Source: Trichobilharzia szidati
Taxonomy: Eukaryota > Platyhelminthes > Trematoda > Strigeidida > Schistosomatidae
DNA length: 64,000 bases
Direction of reading: 5' to 3'
Assembly (NCBI GenBank): GCA_944472155.2
Contig: OX235272.1
Coordinates: 4,758,354 to 4,822,353 of the forward strand
Positions within the stretch are counted from its first letter, which is position 1. Each line of letters starts with the position of its first letter. Below, piece after piece: positions 11,291 to 22,982 of this stretch. Position numbers and translations under genes: made by a program. The notes beneath the pieces are model-generated. The model searched no databases and was not told the origin of the DNA. It worked only from the letters and a program-made list of their open reading frames with translations.

Positions 11291-11734
11291 AACTTAAGGG
11301 GGAATTTATAATAAAAAAGGTCGTTTACATACTTCTACCATTATCCACTCCAGACCTCCTGATGAATACGTGGATGAAAATGAATGGAGTACTGTTGTGG
11401 CGTGTGCTACTGATAGCATTTATCAGTAGTATATAATGAGACGTTCGTTAGCATAAAAACATCAAATAGCAGGGAGATAGATTTGACGTCAGAGAAAACA
11501 AATGATACAGAGTTGAGGAGATACATGGGAGACATGAAAGGAACACAAAGAAACACAATATTAAGGTCAGACGTAGTACAACATGGAAGATCTGTGCAAA
11601 TGGTGATTTCAGGGTAAGGTGTACGTAGTTTTGCTATATAGCGACATTGAAATCCAAGCCTTTGGCCTTCTACCGTTACACTGTTACAGACACAAAGAAG
11701 ACAGTTTGTGTCTGGTAATTATCAGATCGGAAAC

Positions 11735-11960
11735 TGGCTGTAGGTAACTCCATTCTGGATAAGATTTTATTTTGATAAATCACACAGTGTTGTACAGCAC
11801 AAACTATTGCTCATAATCATACGACTTTCTCAAACAGAAGCAAGTTTGTGCTCGAAACGTCATCAGTTAATATAACTGTACTACACTGTGTGATTTATCA
11901 AAATAAAATCTTATCCATAAAGGAGTTATATTCTACTACAGTGCCCAAGTTTTATACTTG
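11735..11960. repeat. Palindromic pair of PLE-B termini
   Basis: A left arm (TAAGATTTTATTTTGATAAA then CACACAGTG) and a right arm (CACTGTGTG then TTTATCAAAATAAAATCTTA) are reverse complements, separated by the hairpin region ending GTGCTCGAAACGTCATCAG. This is a foldback of two PLE-B ends with no coding interior. Confidence 0.7.
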
Positions 11961-12129
11961 TATGGCTGTAGGTAGACTGAGACCTATTCAAACAGGTGAG
12001 AGTCGAACATTGCATGACATCATTGACACCTTATGTATCCACTCCACATCGTCCTCGATATCACAAACATCTTTGTTAATACAGTTTTGATTTCCCCCTT
12101 GACTGACTAAACTGAAATATTCGGCCTCT

Positions 12130-12230
12130 ACTAACACGTCGACTCCTGGTAAACATAGCTGACAAGTCCCAAATACGACGAAATGAGCATCCTAGATTCC
12201 ACTTTTAGTTACTATTCACCGATATATCTT
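12130..12230 (+). repeat. Sm-alpha fragment with decayed hammerhead
   Basis: AGCTGACAAGTCCCAAATACG, ACGAAATGAGCATCCTAGATTCC and CACTTTTAGTTACTATTCACC follow the Sm-alpha ribozyme and downstream order. Core is CTGACAA. Confidence 0.6.
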
Positions 12231-13081
12231 TATTCTGTTATTCAGTTCCTTTCCTATTCCTATGTGTAGCAAGCTAAACAGATGCACCTCTGAGCCTAAC
12301 ATGGCTATCTCAGAAGAGTTCAAGTTAAGCAGCACAGTTTTATTTGTCGTAGTTTAATCGTGGAATGCTCACCAGCAATAGAGGAGGTCCATTTTCGATT
12401 CCTGGTTTAATGACCGGAAAGTTTGGGTGTGAGGCTAACGTCCCAACCCCATAAAACAACATCACTGGTACCGAACCTTCAAAGCATAAAGCTTCAAGTA
12501 CTGTAGTGTAACTACTTCAGTTGAACACCTTCATGATCACTCCCTTTTATTCTAAAACTCATAATTCTCTACTGCCTTCATCTAACCAGATAAATGGTAT
12601 AGGGTACTTTCAAATTCTTTACAAAACTGATACATTGCCCGACATCACTGATGCAAACTTATTACGGATTTCAAAATTTTTCTGCATGGGAAATTTTTCC
12701 CCAATCATTGTAGCATAAAGCAAATCAAATAGCATAACCACCTTTCCCCGCCTGCCCCCTCAAAGATATCCAACATACTAAAACAAATAAGCAGGAAGAA
12801 AAACTGGAAAGGAAGCAGAACTTTGAAAGTTATTGCAAAAACAAATGACATTTCAATTCCGCAGGAAAGTATGGAGTAAAAACTAGACAATATGCTTGAC
12901 GGTCGCTATGACGCTAAACACCAGGAGGTTTATCACAAAGTACAAGAGAGAATTATACTGACACACTATAAATCCTGATACCTTTGTAAAAGTCACAGTA
13001 AAGCAATGCAATAAGTGGGATATCAGTGCCAAAATGTAATATTTCCCATTGCTATAATGTATAACTTTTCATATATGGGTA

Positions 13082-14190
13082 AAACTTGGGCACTGTAATA
13101 GTAAACAATGCCGTAATAATTTGTTTATTAGATGTATCACACAATGAAACAGTATTATTTACTGGATGACACAGTTTCGAACACAATCTATTATTGTTTA
13201 TGATCATATCAGTTAGAGCCACATTACTTCGAAACTTGAGTTTTGTAATTTTCTTTGCTCTCTCTTATTTATCATCGTAGGCGTAGTAGAATTTTCCAGA
13301 TATCCGACTGGACAGGTGTTGAATCATTATTATTACACGTATTTGCAGTTGATTCGACAAATAAAGCTTCCGTTGACATCAATCTCTCCCTTCACCCTGC
13401 TGTTACATTAGATTTTAAAACTGTCATCTCATCCCATCCAGCCTATTGTATGGTTGTGTATAATTGCATGTAGTGAGTGGTATAGCTAAACTATTCTCCA
13501 GATTTCTTATCTTATTCGAGTCAACTAATCTACATTTTGCTAGGTTCATGTACTCTACTAGTCTGTCTAACCCCGTTATGCTACTCTGACCTATCTATTT
13601 GACCTGACAATCATTCCAGAAGGGTATTATATAAACTAAATTATTTTGTTTTAAAGGTTCAACAGGATTGATCATTTAACCGACAAAGCTTGTTTCTAAA
13701 TGAGTTTGTTGGTTTGAATGTCAGCCACTTTTATTCCTGCCTTGTTAAGAATTCTGCGTAAGGTGGTTTCCGAGGTTCTTTACTTGTATGATATTACTAT
13801 TGATGATTTAGATTCCTTATTGTTGGGAAGGGATAAGATGACAGTTTGAAAATATAATGTGACAGCAGGGTGGAGGGAGAGATTGATGTCAACGGAGGCT
13901 TTGTTTATCGAATCAACTGAGAAGGAATACGTGTAAATAGGAATGATTCAACACCTGTCCAGCTGGATATCTGGAAAATTCTGCTACCCCAATGACGACA
14001 AATAGGAGAGAACAAAGAAAACTATAAAAGTCAAGTTTCGAAGTCGTGTGATTATAATTGATGAAATGATTATGAACAATAAATTTTGTTCGAAACGTCA
14101 TCCAGTAAATAATACTGTTTCACTGACTGTGTGATACATCTAATAAACAAACCAATATGGAATTACTTAGTACCACAGTGCCTAAGTTTA
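13082..14190 (-). mobile_element. Penelope-like PLE-B unit with inverted terminal segments
   Basis: Left and right ends (about 13082-13330 and 13930-14190) are reverse complements: both carry ACTTAGGCACTGTGG-type outer sequence, TTTGTTTATTAGATGTATCACAC, GTTTCGAAC and the TTTTCCAGATATC inner part. The centre, read on the minus strand, holds the worn PLE connector and GIY-YIG region (CTTGTTAAGAATTCTGCGTA matches the same site at 24.45 and 44.82 kb). No open RT. Nearly the same unit recurs at 23826-24885. Confidence 0.7.
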
Positions 14191-14229
14191 ACACATACAT
14201 TATTATGTTCTCGCCTCATTAAAATGATG

Positions 14230-14390
14230 ATAAGCAGGGTGTTCACTTCGACCTATTTGGAACTTGTCACCTGGTTGTACCGCAATCCTCAATGAGAGAG
14301 TGATAATATTCCCTTAAAGACTCGAACACAGAGACCGAACACTTAAGTCCAGTTAATCGACTTGAAAAAAGTAATAGCTAATACTGTAGC
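14230..14390 (-). repeat. Sm-alpha fragment, decayed hammerhead
   Basis: Minus strand reads GGTGACAAGTTCCAAATAGGTCGAAGTG, a mutated hammerhead core, upstream tRNA-like GTCTTTAAGGGAATATTATC. It is placed right behind the PLE-B unit, as in the copy at 24940. Confidence 0.55.
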
Positions 14391-14394
14391 GTTG

Positions 14395-14645
14395 GTTTCA
14401 CGATTGCATCATGAGCTGACATTGGTTAGAAAACCACTGGAAAACTAGCTGGAAGTACTGGACAGCTGTTTCGTCCTAGTTTGGGACTCTTCCTCAGTAA
14501 GCACTCACCAGGACCTTCTTGTTACAAGGCAAGCTCGTAGACCATTGAGACACTGGGACTCAATCCAATGGCCCATGAATTCTAACTTCTGCCAATTCAC
14601 GATGTAGCGCAACCGCTAGTCAAGTCCCATTTCCAGTCAGATTTT
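14395..14645 (-). repeat. SINE-B
   Basis: Minus copy with CATCATGAGCTGACATTGG, AAGTACTGGACAGCTGTTTCG, ACTCTTCCTCAGTAAGC, A-box complement and the CATGAATTCTAACTTCTGCC 5' module; nearly full length apart from a B-box deletion. Confidence 0.75.
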
Positions 14646-15309
14646 CATTCTACCTTCAATCTTTCATTCACGTAATCAGTTCACTACCACTAAAATACAA
14701 ACTATATATCAAAGGGTATGCTATTCAGCTTATAATCTTGCTGTAATAAATATCTATACAACTCATTTCTTTTCTTTCACATTGTGAAAACTAATGCCAT
14801 AGAAACGGAAGGTTTTGAAACTAAGACAAGGTTTTAATTAACTTGCATGGTGAAGGCTTTGTAGCTGATTCAACACACTCTAACCATTGCAGATGTTGAT
14901 TCAATGAACACTGGTAAAGCAAATTTTACGTTTCAATGAAAAGGGACTTCTTTTGAAACATGACGCTTAGAATACAGTTATCCGTGATAGCTACAAGGTC
15001 CACTTAATGTTCTTCAAGGTTGGGGATACTATCTCCTGTATTTTCTAGGCTAAAGTAGGTGCAACTGGCTTCAAATTCTAAGGGAATCACTGATAGGGAG
15101 TTCAGTGCTTAAATCAATCAGGCATAGTTTCTAAAACATACTGAGACTGTAAGTAAAAATATAAGTAAGCCTGAATTAGAACTAATCGTCTATTTGAGAG
15201 GGGTATGAAGTTTTCAAACTAATTTAAGTGTTTTATTTTGTCAAGTCAGTCATTTAGTAACCCTCAGGGACTTGATGATAGAGGAACAAATAGCCTGCTG
15301 AAAATTCTC

Positions 15310-15690
15310 ATCGACAGCCACCTTTGCCGGCTAGATATCGAGGATCAGAAAGCCGGCTGACCAGAAAGGATTACCGACAAAAAGTCCCGGAAGCAAACCA
15401 ACCAGGAACTTGTCCTTCAAGAGGTATACCTAGATGGAAATGGAGATAGACTGGACACATGCTAAGGAGACCACTGAGTAAAGTCGCTCACCAGGCCCTC
15501 AAATAGAAGCCTAGTGTGAAGTAACCGTTTGAGTGATAGTTTGACGGTGAAATGGAGGAGATTACTTGAGAAGGAAACGAAACCTTATGAGTAATCGTGG
15601 AGCCAGCTGAAAAGAACTTAAGAGAGCAAGACGAAATGGAGATGTGCTGTAGAAGGTTCAGAATCCTTTGAGATTTGGATATTTGACAGC
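15310..15690 (+). mobile_element. RTE-A C-terminal fragment, degenerate
   Basis: AAACCAACCAGGAACTTGTCC, GAAATGGAGATAGACTGGAC and GAAATGGAGATGTGCTGTAG keep the order of the RTE-A 3' coding end; many indels. Confidence 0.55.
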
Positions 15691-16284
15691 CAAATTGACC
15701 TACAAAACTCAAAGTGTCTGAGTATCAGATTTTTCGCTAATGTATAATTATCACTCTAATTATCAAGGTTAAGTGAATAAATCCCAGAACATATACGCCA
15801 AACTACTTTATTATCAAGCAGAAACAATACTTTTCTCAACTAAATGATTACTTCACAATGTCATTAGCTCTGAATACATTGACCAGAAAGATAATGAAAG
15901 CTTCTAAACAAAACCATCTACCTAAAGGATTTTAAGTCATCCCCTTAAGAGCTGTAGATCTTCAAATGAAACTGTTTACATCTGATGAAACACATATAAG
16001 ACGAAACTAAATGTGTGACCATGCAAGGAAAGTGAAAGTATTTTCATTTGAAATGTAACGCTCATAGGATCACTAGCATAAAGACAGTTTTCTTGATACC
16101 TTGAAGATTCCTTATCACAATATCCATGTTGGTAAGACATTTGTTAGAGCTCTAATGGTTCGATGGTACAATGAAGCTAGCGACCTCATTCGGTAAATAA
16201 AACACCAGTGCTACTGAAATGCTATAGCTCAGGCTTGAAGCCCTATATTTCACTCTGTCGAAAATTAATACAATCATTATACGA

Positions 16285-16565
16285 GTTTGACCACGGATTG
16301 ATATCAGTTAGAGAACCATTGAAAACCACCACTGGAGTATTCGAGAGCTGTTTCGTCCTAGTTCGGGAATCATCACCACCGGAGTTCGAACCCAGGGATT
16401 TCCGGTTACAAGGCAAGCTAGCTCATACCATTCAGCCACTGGAACCCGATTCAATGGCCAGCCCATGAATTCTAACTTCTACCAGTTCGTTATGCATTTA
16501 GCGCGACCACCAACCAATATCATCGGTGGGAAATCCATCCTCACACTGGACTGGTTGAACCCCAT
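16285..16565 (-). repeat. SINE-B, minus copy of a head-to-head pair
   Basis: Minus copy nearly complete: GATATCAGTTAGAGAACCATT, AGAGCTGTTTCGTCC, TTCGAACCCAGGGATTTCC (B box complement), CATGAATTCTAACTTC and the upstream TAGCGCGACC..ATCATCGGTGGG module. Confidence 0.75.
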
Positions 16566-16624
16566 TGGTTACGACTTCTCACTAGAACTCTAGGAAACTC
16601 CGTCGTGTAGCAAGTCACTAGCGA

Positions 16625-16935
16625 GCATCAGATAGTTGGTTTGTAAGGAGTCACGCTAAATCACGAATTGGTAGAAGTTAAAATTCATGAGCTGGCCACT
16701 GAATCGGGTCTCAGTGGCTGCTGAATAGTATACGAGCTTGTCTTCTAACCGAAGGCCCTGGGTTCGAGCCATGTCGGTGGGCAAGTACTGTCTATGATTT
16801 CCAAACTAGGATGAAGAAAAAGCTGTCCAATACTCCCTGACTGGCTTTCCAATGGTTCTCTAACTAATATCAATCAGTGGTCAAACTCTTATAAAACAAA
16901 TCTAATCCTTACAAACCAAACTCTAGACAATCATT
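16625..16935 (+). repeat. SINE-B, plus copy of a head-to-head pair
   Basis: Plus copy: ACGCTAAATCACGAATTGG, A box, B box CTGGGTTCGAGCC, AAGTACTGTCTATGATTTCC, CCAATACTCC and the TATCAATCAGTGGTC 3' module, followed by the duplicated block at 17.0 kb. Confidence 0.7.
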
Positions 16936-17029
16936 GTAGTGGAAAAGAAATGCGAATGGAAATGTGAAAGGAAAAAGCGAACGTTGATGTGTACTTTTAT
17001 GTGCATATCACAAGCTAAATATCTAATAA

Positions 17030-17870
17030 TGCAGCCAATAGCAAATATTTGTCTGTACTCAAGACTAATAAATTACGCAAGTACCCCATAATTTCTTATC
17101 CCTTCTTCTTCATCTCCTTATCACCCACCACATATATCCACCCAAATCCCCTTGCTTCCTTCATGAATTCCCTCTCTCCCTCTGCATCTCCACCACTCAT
17201 TGTCTGACTTCCGCTTTTGTCAAAAGTACAGTACAGAAAGTCAACTCATCAAGCGACGCCGACGCCAATACTTAGACGAAACGATCAAAATACATGATAA
17301 GAATACAAAAGACATCAAAAAAACAAGATTACATAAGTAGAGTAGTGCCGAAAATACACTGTCACAAACGCACACACATACACACATACGTACACTTCAG
17401 ATGGACAAAACATTAGCCTACACAATGAATTTATATTTTGTCCACCGACCTATTCACCCACCCCGGTCATTCCATTCATTCACCTCTGAATACAATCCTC
17501 TACTCACTCCCAACCAATCGCCCTCCCCACCTCAACCTCCATCTATAATATTGTATTATTCAACTGTCACAAATTCAAAATATACGCTCGTGATAACACC
17601 GACAATAAACCAGTTGTTTTAATTTACATTGTGTCGCCTAGACAACGGCATAATGCGGCAAAACTTTTAAAGATATCAGAGAAATGAAAAGAGAAACGAA
17701 AAAAAAATATACAACTACTAGAAATCAAGAAGAAGAAGAAGAAAAAGAATAAAGCGAAGACAATAAGATATGTGAAATGGACCTGTTTTCATTGATGTGG
17801 TTGTTTTCTGCATAGTACAAAAGTAACAGTGTGTGGATATTAACCTTTTAAAAGGGATAGAGGTAGATTC
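17030..17870. repeat. Diverged duplicate block (partner at 26110-26860)
   Basis: Shared landmarks in the same order: GCCAATACTTAGACG, AAAATACATGATAAGA, CACACACATACACACA, a Pro/Ser-coding CCACCxACCTATTC region, ATTCAACTGTCA, CTCGTGATAACA, GCGGCAAAAC, GTGTGGATAT. No coding potential is evident (the ORF at 17401 is not conserved in the partner). It includes short AAG and CA runs. Both copies follow a SINE-B plus copy. Confidence 0.6.
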
Positions 17871-18287
17871 CATTTATTATAGTAGTAATTAGGGAAATAG
17901 AGAATATGTGTTCGTTTAGCTTCCCGGCTAATTCTGATTAAGATTCATGGCTCTCACTCAGGTGGCCAGGCTCTGACTCCTGGAGTGGAAGTCAAGTGCC
18001 TCGTTAGTTCAAACAGAGAATGTTCTCCAATCACTTATGTAGTTCGGATTTGGTTCCGGATCGATGTACTCATAAAGCTCAGATAATGTTTTAAAAAGAT
18101 AACAAACCCAGGAAATAGAGGAGGTTGAACATGAAGCTAGCAACGTCACTCCATGAAAACAACACAAAGACTGAAGGAAACATCAAAATATGAGACTGGA
18201 ACTTGGACACTTTGGTACAGTATAATTCCGTCGTAGAATAAATATATTTAGTAAGAGCAGACTGTAATAGAGTATTATATATTTACT

Positions 18288-18335
18288 CGAAACCGTATGT
18301 TCCACTCACAACCCAAGGGAGCAATAATATTTTTG
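18288..18335 (+). mobile_element. RTE-A 3' tail scrap
   Basis: TATGTTCCACTCACAACCCAAGGGAGCAATAATAT is the RTE-A terminus without its coding part. Confidence 0.5.
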
Positions 18336-18394
18336 TCAGGGAAGTGTCTTATCAAACGTTTTCATACATTTGGTTCCCTTGATAAGTTTCGATA

Positions 18395-20440
18395 AAGAGA
18401 GAATGACCAGATTTGCAGCATATAATGATATCATCATTCAATTTCACAGGGTCTCATCAGCTGCATACTATCTGAAACTACAGTGGCTACAAATAATGAC
18501 AGTAACATAGTTCAATGTTTCAATGGCAGTACAGAATACATTATAAAATCAACGCATCCGAAATAATAAGCATTACGGTACTTTTCAGTCCAAATTACCA
18601 TCAATTTCAAAATGGGAAATAAGGAGGAGGGGAAATAGAAAACAGAAAAATCTAATAAACAGTGTTAGCTTGTCGGTTTACGTAGCAACTCAAGAAGGTC
18701 ATAGTTCATAAGATTAGGAACTTGTTCAATGAGCTGAAATCACTAATCAGTGTAATTAAAATGCGGTTACTAGTGGAGTGAGAGAGTATATCCCAAGAAA
18801 CTTATGCCCAAAAAGAAGCAGATATTCGCAAAGTACAATTTCCAAATCCTCCATACATACTGAACATGCAAAGGACAGCAAATTTACTATGATTTGCTGA
18901 ATTAATTAAAATCAAGAGTTTCAAACCAAATTTATGCATACAGAAAGAGAATGTGATCAATCTGTCCCTACCTAAGTAACTGCGTTTTGATTACAATGAT
19001 TTGTTGTCTATATTAGTGATTTCAACTCACTGATCAAGTTTTTAATCTTGTGAACTATGACCTTCCTAAGTTGTTATGTGAACCTACACAACACTGTTTA
19101 TTAGATTGTTCAGTTTTTAGTCCTTTCCTATTTTGGAAGGTACATAAATTGACGGTAACAAACTGAAAATTGTAATTCTTATATTTCGGATGCATTAATT
19201 ATGTAATAAACAGAGGACCAGTAGTTCAGCGAAGAGTGAATTCATTCTTATAGCTGTACATTCGCAAATCAACATGGTTGTTTTGTATGTGTGTGTACAT
19301 TAAATTTGCCAAATGAAAATACAATTAGTAAGTCCAAATGAATTGAATGTTGATATAAGAGTGTAGTAACAAAAGTGATCAGTTGTCACAAATGATTGTC
19401 GAAGAAGAGTTACGTAATAACATGAATAGTTGGATGAAAGAGTTGTGCTCAAGGTGTTCTTTAAGAAGAACGTTCTTCGCGGCAACATTGAGGGTAGTGT
19501 TCTCCAAACGCCTGCTGATCTGTAGAAGCCCAGAGGACAAAATCCAGTACCTGACCACTTCTATGTGTATATATCTGTTCACCTGTTGCTGTGGAGCCAG
19601 GTACATCGGTCTTTCGACGCGCATCCTGTCAAATGACTCAAAGAACACTATCCAATGTGGCTGCAGAAAGGAATTAGTGGCCATATAAGGAGTGCAATAA
19701 TCGAACATCTCGTCAACACTGGTCATTCCATCTCAACAAACGCCTCCTTCAAAGTAATCTACAAAGTGAAGAACAACCTGCCAAAGACAATACGTCTTCG
19801 ACTTCTTTGCATTGCGGAAGCCCTAGCTATTCAGTTGGAAGAACCAGAACTATGCATACAAAAGAAAATTATTCAACCATTTCTACTATCATGGTAACAA
19901 CTCTGCTGATTTGACTTAACTTTTGCTTGTATGCTTATTTTTGTAACTACTTAAAACTCTTGCGTAATCCCGTATGCTATTTTGTTTCCGTATGCACCCT
20001 GAGCACAACTCTTTCATCCAACTATTCATGTTATTACGTAACTCTTCTTCAACAATCGTTTGTGACAACTGATCACTTTTGTTACTACACTCTTATATCA
20101 ACATCCAATTCATCTGAACTTACTAATTGTATTTTCATTTGGCGAATTTAATGTACACACACATACAAAACAACCATAAATATTTGTGATTGTACAGCTA
20201 TGAGAATGAATTCGCCACCGTGAAGAGACTCTTTGCTGAACTATTGGTCTTCTGTCAGTTATGTAATGTTTTCTCTGCTACCATTCAAACATTGAATGAT
20301 GTTATTATGATTCTCTTTTATAACCACTGTCATTTGAGGTGGTGGTGTGCAGCTGATGAGAACCTGTGAAGCTGAATGATGATATCATTATATACTGCAA
20401 ATCTAGTCTTCTTTCCGTAGTCAGAACAATAATGCTATGT
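18395..20440. mobile_element. PLE-D unit with inverted ends, split by a second PLE
   Basis: The left part (18395-18785, minus) and right part (18960-19207 continued at 20268-20440, plus) are inverted copies of one PLE-D 3' region; the centre (18785-18980) codes worn GIY-YIG C-terminal sequence matching 41.95-42.25 kb. The right arm is interrupted exactly at TTATGTAAT by the insertion 19208-20258; removing it restores collinearity with the left arm through TTTCGGATGCATTAAT and CATTCAAACATTGAATG. Both outer ends carry CAGATTTGCAG and a CTGATGAG-type hairpin. Confidence 0.75.
19208..20258 (+). mobile_element. Penelope-like element with inverted terminal repeats, inserted in PLE-D
   Basis: Flanked by the 9-bp direct repeat TTATGTAAT (19199-19207, 20259-20267). 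The ends are inverted repeats of about 250 bases (GACCAGTAGTTCAGC at left, GCTGAACTATTGGTC at right; inner part with TTGTTTTGTATGTGTGTGTA). The centre codes FAATLRVVFSKRLLI, SMCIYLFTCCCGARYIGLSTR (GIY-YIG), then after a frameshift VNTGHSISTNASFKVIYKV and IQLEEPELCIQKKIIQPF, the endonuclease C-terminus. No RT remains, so it moved in trans or is a truncated copy. Confidence 0.75.
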
Positions 20441-20716
20441 TTGCTGGTGACCTTTCGAGCATAATATATTGCTCATTATCATATCCACCCCTTGATTTGA
20501 TTAGACAATTAGACGAACATGTGTGACTCTTTGATTCAGGTCTCAATTATTTATGTGACTTTATGAACATGAAGAAATCAGCATGTTTAAATGGAACGAT
20601 GATAACAGAAAAAAAAGAGAGATCAACCTCTTCAACTCTTTCTGTCCACCTTCCTCTAAATGTCAAAACAGAACTTGAAAAAGAGAAGCATTTATTAATT
20701 ACCGCGTTGAACATAC

Positions 20717-20902
20717 CTGATGATAGTCGATAGGGGAAATAGTTCTTAGACGAGAATTACTGCCAGTTGAATTTTTAGCATAGACAAGGGGGACAGGATC
20801 AAAATACCTTGGTCTGTATTTATGATCGCATAGTCGTAATGGGCATGGTGGCATACTGTTAAATAAAGCTGGTTTTGGCGATTTTTCTTGATCATATTCT
20901 AT
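20717..20902 (-). CDS. Exon of TEX14-like pseudokinase gene (C-terminal region)
   Basis: A 186-base exon of exactly 62 codons, phase 0 at both ends, after CTAATATTCTTTTTACAG and before CAG/GTATGT. The product follows the kinase fold directly (IEYDQEKSPKPALFNS) and is Pro/Tyr/Arg-rich (YRPRYFDPVPLVY). No domain is recognised. Mammalian TEX14 carries a GPPxxxY motif that binds CEP55; I see PP and several Tyr here but not that exact motif. The in-phase joins on both sides and the strong splice sites make it a real exon; its place in this gene is inferred from order, strand and phase. Confidence 0.72.
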
Positions 20903-21029
20903 CTGTAAAAAGAATATTAGAATAAGAATAAAGATTACTCTACTGTAGGACCTTTTTGTGATTTGGTTATAACAAAAAATAGCAAAAAAATTTGTTACTC
21001 GTAATTGAACTGTGCACATAGTTGCCACA

Positions 21030-21710
21030 CATTATTATTTATTAAGCCTACGTCTCAAGGGAACAAACTCTTATAATAGCGCGCTATCACCAGGTATCTC
21101 CTCGATAAGGGTCATGAGGTGGAAATCGAGAAATCCTTTAAAATTATCATTTGGCAAAGGAGCTCGATTCTCCTCAAGTTTGCCGAAGCAATTTCTATCA
21201 AATGCCTGAAACTCGATTTATGTGTTCAGAAGGAAGCAGTTACCAGTCAGTCTTTCCTTGCCCATCCTGGTAACTGGATGTCTTTATTCCCTTTTTCACT
21301 TGATTACGCAACCTTTAGCTTTAACCTCACACACCCCTCCCCTTTGATATCGTGTAGTTTTACTTGTCTCTTGTTTCCATGACTTGAGTTGAACTCACTA
21401 CTTTGCTACCCAATTTATTAGTTACTCATCATATCGCGCATCTCTTGTCTCTATTACGCAACTCCTTTGCCATTGTGTGCTTGCATACATTTACTTTGTT
21501 TAAACTTCAATTGTCTGTGTAAAAACTATACAAGCGTGCTTTCCTGAGCACTGTTCACTAATTTTTGAACCTTCTGTCAACTGACATCATGAAAAAGCTC
21601 ATAATTTATTTAGGCTGTAAGCAGAAGCTGATGAGAAGACAATGAAATAAACAATGACGGTACCATAGCATTCTGCACAAACCACACTGTTATTCTTGCT
21701 TTATTGAAAT
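21030..21710 (+). mobile_element. Penelope-like element PLE-C, endonuclease C-terminus and 3' end
   Basis: Codes DKGHEVEIEKSFKIII, RSSILLKFAEAISIKC and LDLCVQKEAVTSQSF, the end of the PLE GIY-YIG domain (compare LCIQKK in other copies), then GNWMSL. The 3' end (21610-21700) has GCAG, CTGATGAG, GAAA and ACAATGACGGTACCATAGCATT before CTGC, a hammerhead-like order. Same family at 23.13 and 36.7 kb. Confidence 0.7.
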
Positions 21711-21721
21711 TATTATTTATT

Positions 21722-22050
21722 ATTCCCTAAGGTTCCTGGTTGGATGGGGGGGGTTGCTTTACTGACTCATTTCCATTTCTCCCTGTTCTCTGTAGCGACT
21801 ACCTGCAAACTTTCATTTTTTCTTTATACGGTCTGCTTTATGTCACCCTCCGACTTACATCCAACTCCTCTTTTGCAGTTCAGGTTCCACTTGAGCAGTC
21901 ATCTTGCTTGTAATGTCACTAAACTGCCTCTTCAACATGTGTCCATGTCCATCTCTATGTCAATCTACATATTTGTTGTGCATAAAGTGGTTGGTTACTT
22001 CGTTGCCATAGTTTCTTATTGCTCATCTATTCAGACCATTTGACCTTCAG
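21722..22050 (-). mobile_element. RTE-A 3' fragment, degenerate
   Basis: Reverse-complement landmarks of the RTE-A end: TTCCACTTGAGCAG, AATGTCACTAAACTGCC, CATCTCTATGTCAATCTACATA, plus a tail complement TTATTATTCCCTAAGG. Confidence 0.55.
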
Positions 22051-22300
22051 TATCGACAGAGTTTAGGGTAGAGTTATACATAGCCAGTATACCGAAACTG
22101 AATAGTCATTCAAGACGTCTAATGTGTCAAGTTTATGACACTAAAAATTACCAAAGGACATGAAAAGTTTTAATTCAAATTGACTGTGAGAAGAGTTAAA
22201 GCACTAGTTAATGATTATATTTTTTACCAAACACTAAATAAATGATACTTATAATTACGGAATATACACATTGGATCATAGGAATTATTAAAAATACGGT

Positions 22301-22352
22301 TGCAGCGAAGAAAATTTTCTTTTCGACGAAGTCATCGTCAACTAGACTGTAC
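22301..22352 (-). ncRNA. Hammerhead-like hairpin at a PLE end (left)
   Basis: Minus strand: GTACAG, then TTGACGA (consensus CTGACGA), a hairpin GACGA..TCGTC, GAAA, perfect palindrome AAGAAAATTTTCTT, C, then GCTG. The site reads TTC, an NUH triplet. The hairpin pairing overlaps the GA of the core, unlike a standard stem II. Confidence 0.45.
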
Positions 22353-22933
22353 ATTCGTGCATTTACATTACATGTGTGAGAAAGTTCCAGAATTATTTCC
22401 GGTCAGAGGTCAGATCAATAAAATTACTAATTGTAATCAAGACATAATACGATCATAATTAAGAAAGTTGTAATAACAAAATAGGTAGGAAGTTCGAAAA
22501 TGCATAAAAACAAAAAACCAGCAACCAAATCTAGTAATGCAGAGGGGAATCAAAAACCTAAAAGTAACAGAAATAAACGGGAAGACTGGAGTGAGAAAGG
22601 TAACAGGATAATTATTATTGGTGAGACTGAATTTTCATGATGCCCACGGTTGGGACAACGGTTGGACGTATTTCTTTTGGACATACAGAGTAGGCTTGAG
22701 TTTTTAGATAACCAGTGCCTCAACTATTCCTAGATGTCTTAATTTCACTCCCTTTGGTGGGTTGGATCGGATCTTATATATAGTTTTGAAGGACTTTACA
22801 AACAGGGCTGAATGTGCAGAATTTGCCAGCATGGCTAGCAAAGGGAGAACGCAAAGGGGTACACATTTCGACAACAGAGCATCTGGCAAATAATTCTGGA
22901 ACTTTCTCACACATGTAATATAAATACACGAAT

Positions 22934-22982
22934 GTACAGCCTAGTTGATGACTTCATCGGAAAGAAAATTTTCTTCGCTGCA
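22934..22982 (+). ncRNA. Hammerhead-like hairpin at a PLE end (right)
   Basis: Plus strand: GTACAGC, TTGATGA, hairpin GATGA..TCATC, GGAAA, AGAAAATTTTCT, TTC, GCTG. Compared with the left copy the hairpin changes C-G to T-A as a pair, so the pairing has been kept. Confidence 0.45.

Larger units (their letters stand above)
5805..20716 (-). other. Large repeat-filled intron
   Basis: About 15 kb between a GTATGT donor (20716) and a TTGCAG acceptor (5805). It contains Sm-alpha and SINE-B copies, a GIY-YIG PLE, a PLE with inverted ends, a nested PLE pair and several worn RTE fragments. Other small phase-0 exons could hide here. 12.24-13.08, 14.65-15.3 and 15.7-16.28 kb show no recognisable feature. 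Confidence 0.6.

Noticed and set aside
17401..17622. Pro-rich ORF as a gene
   Set aside because: The duplicate block at 26.1 kb does not keep the frame, and there are no splice signals or domain.
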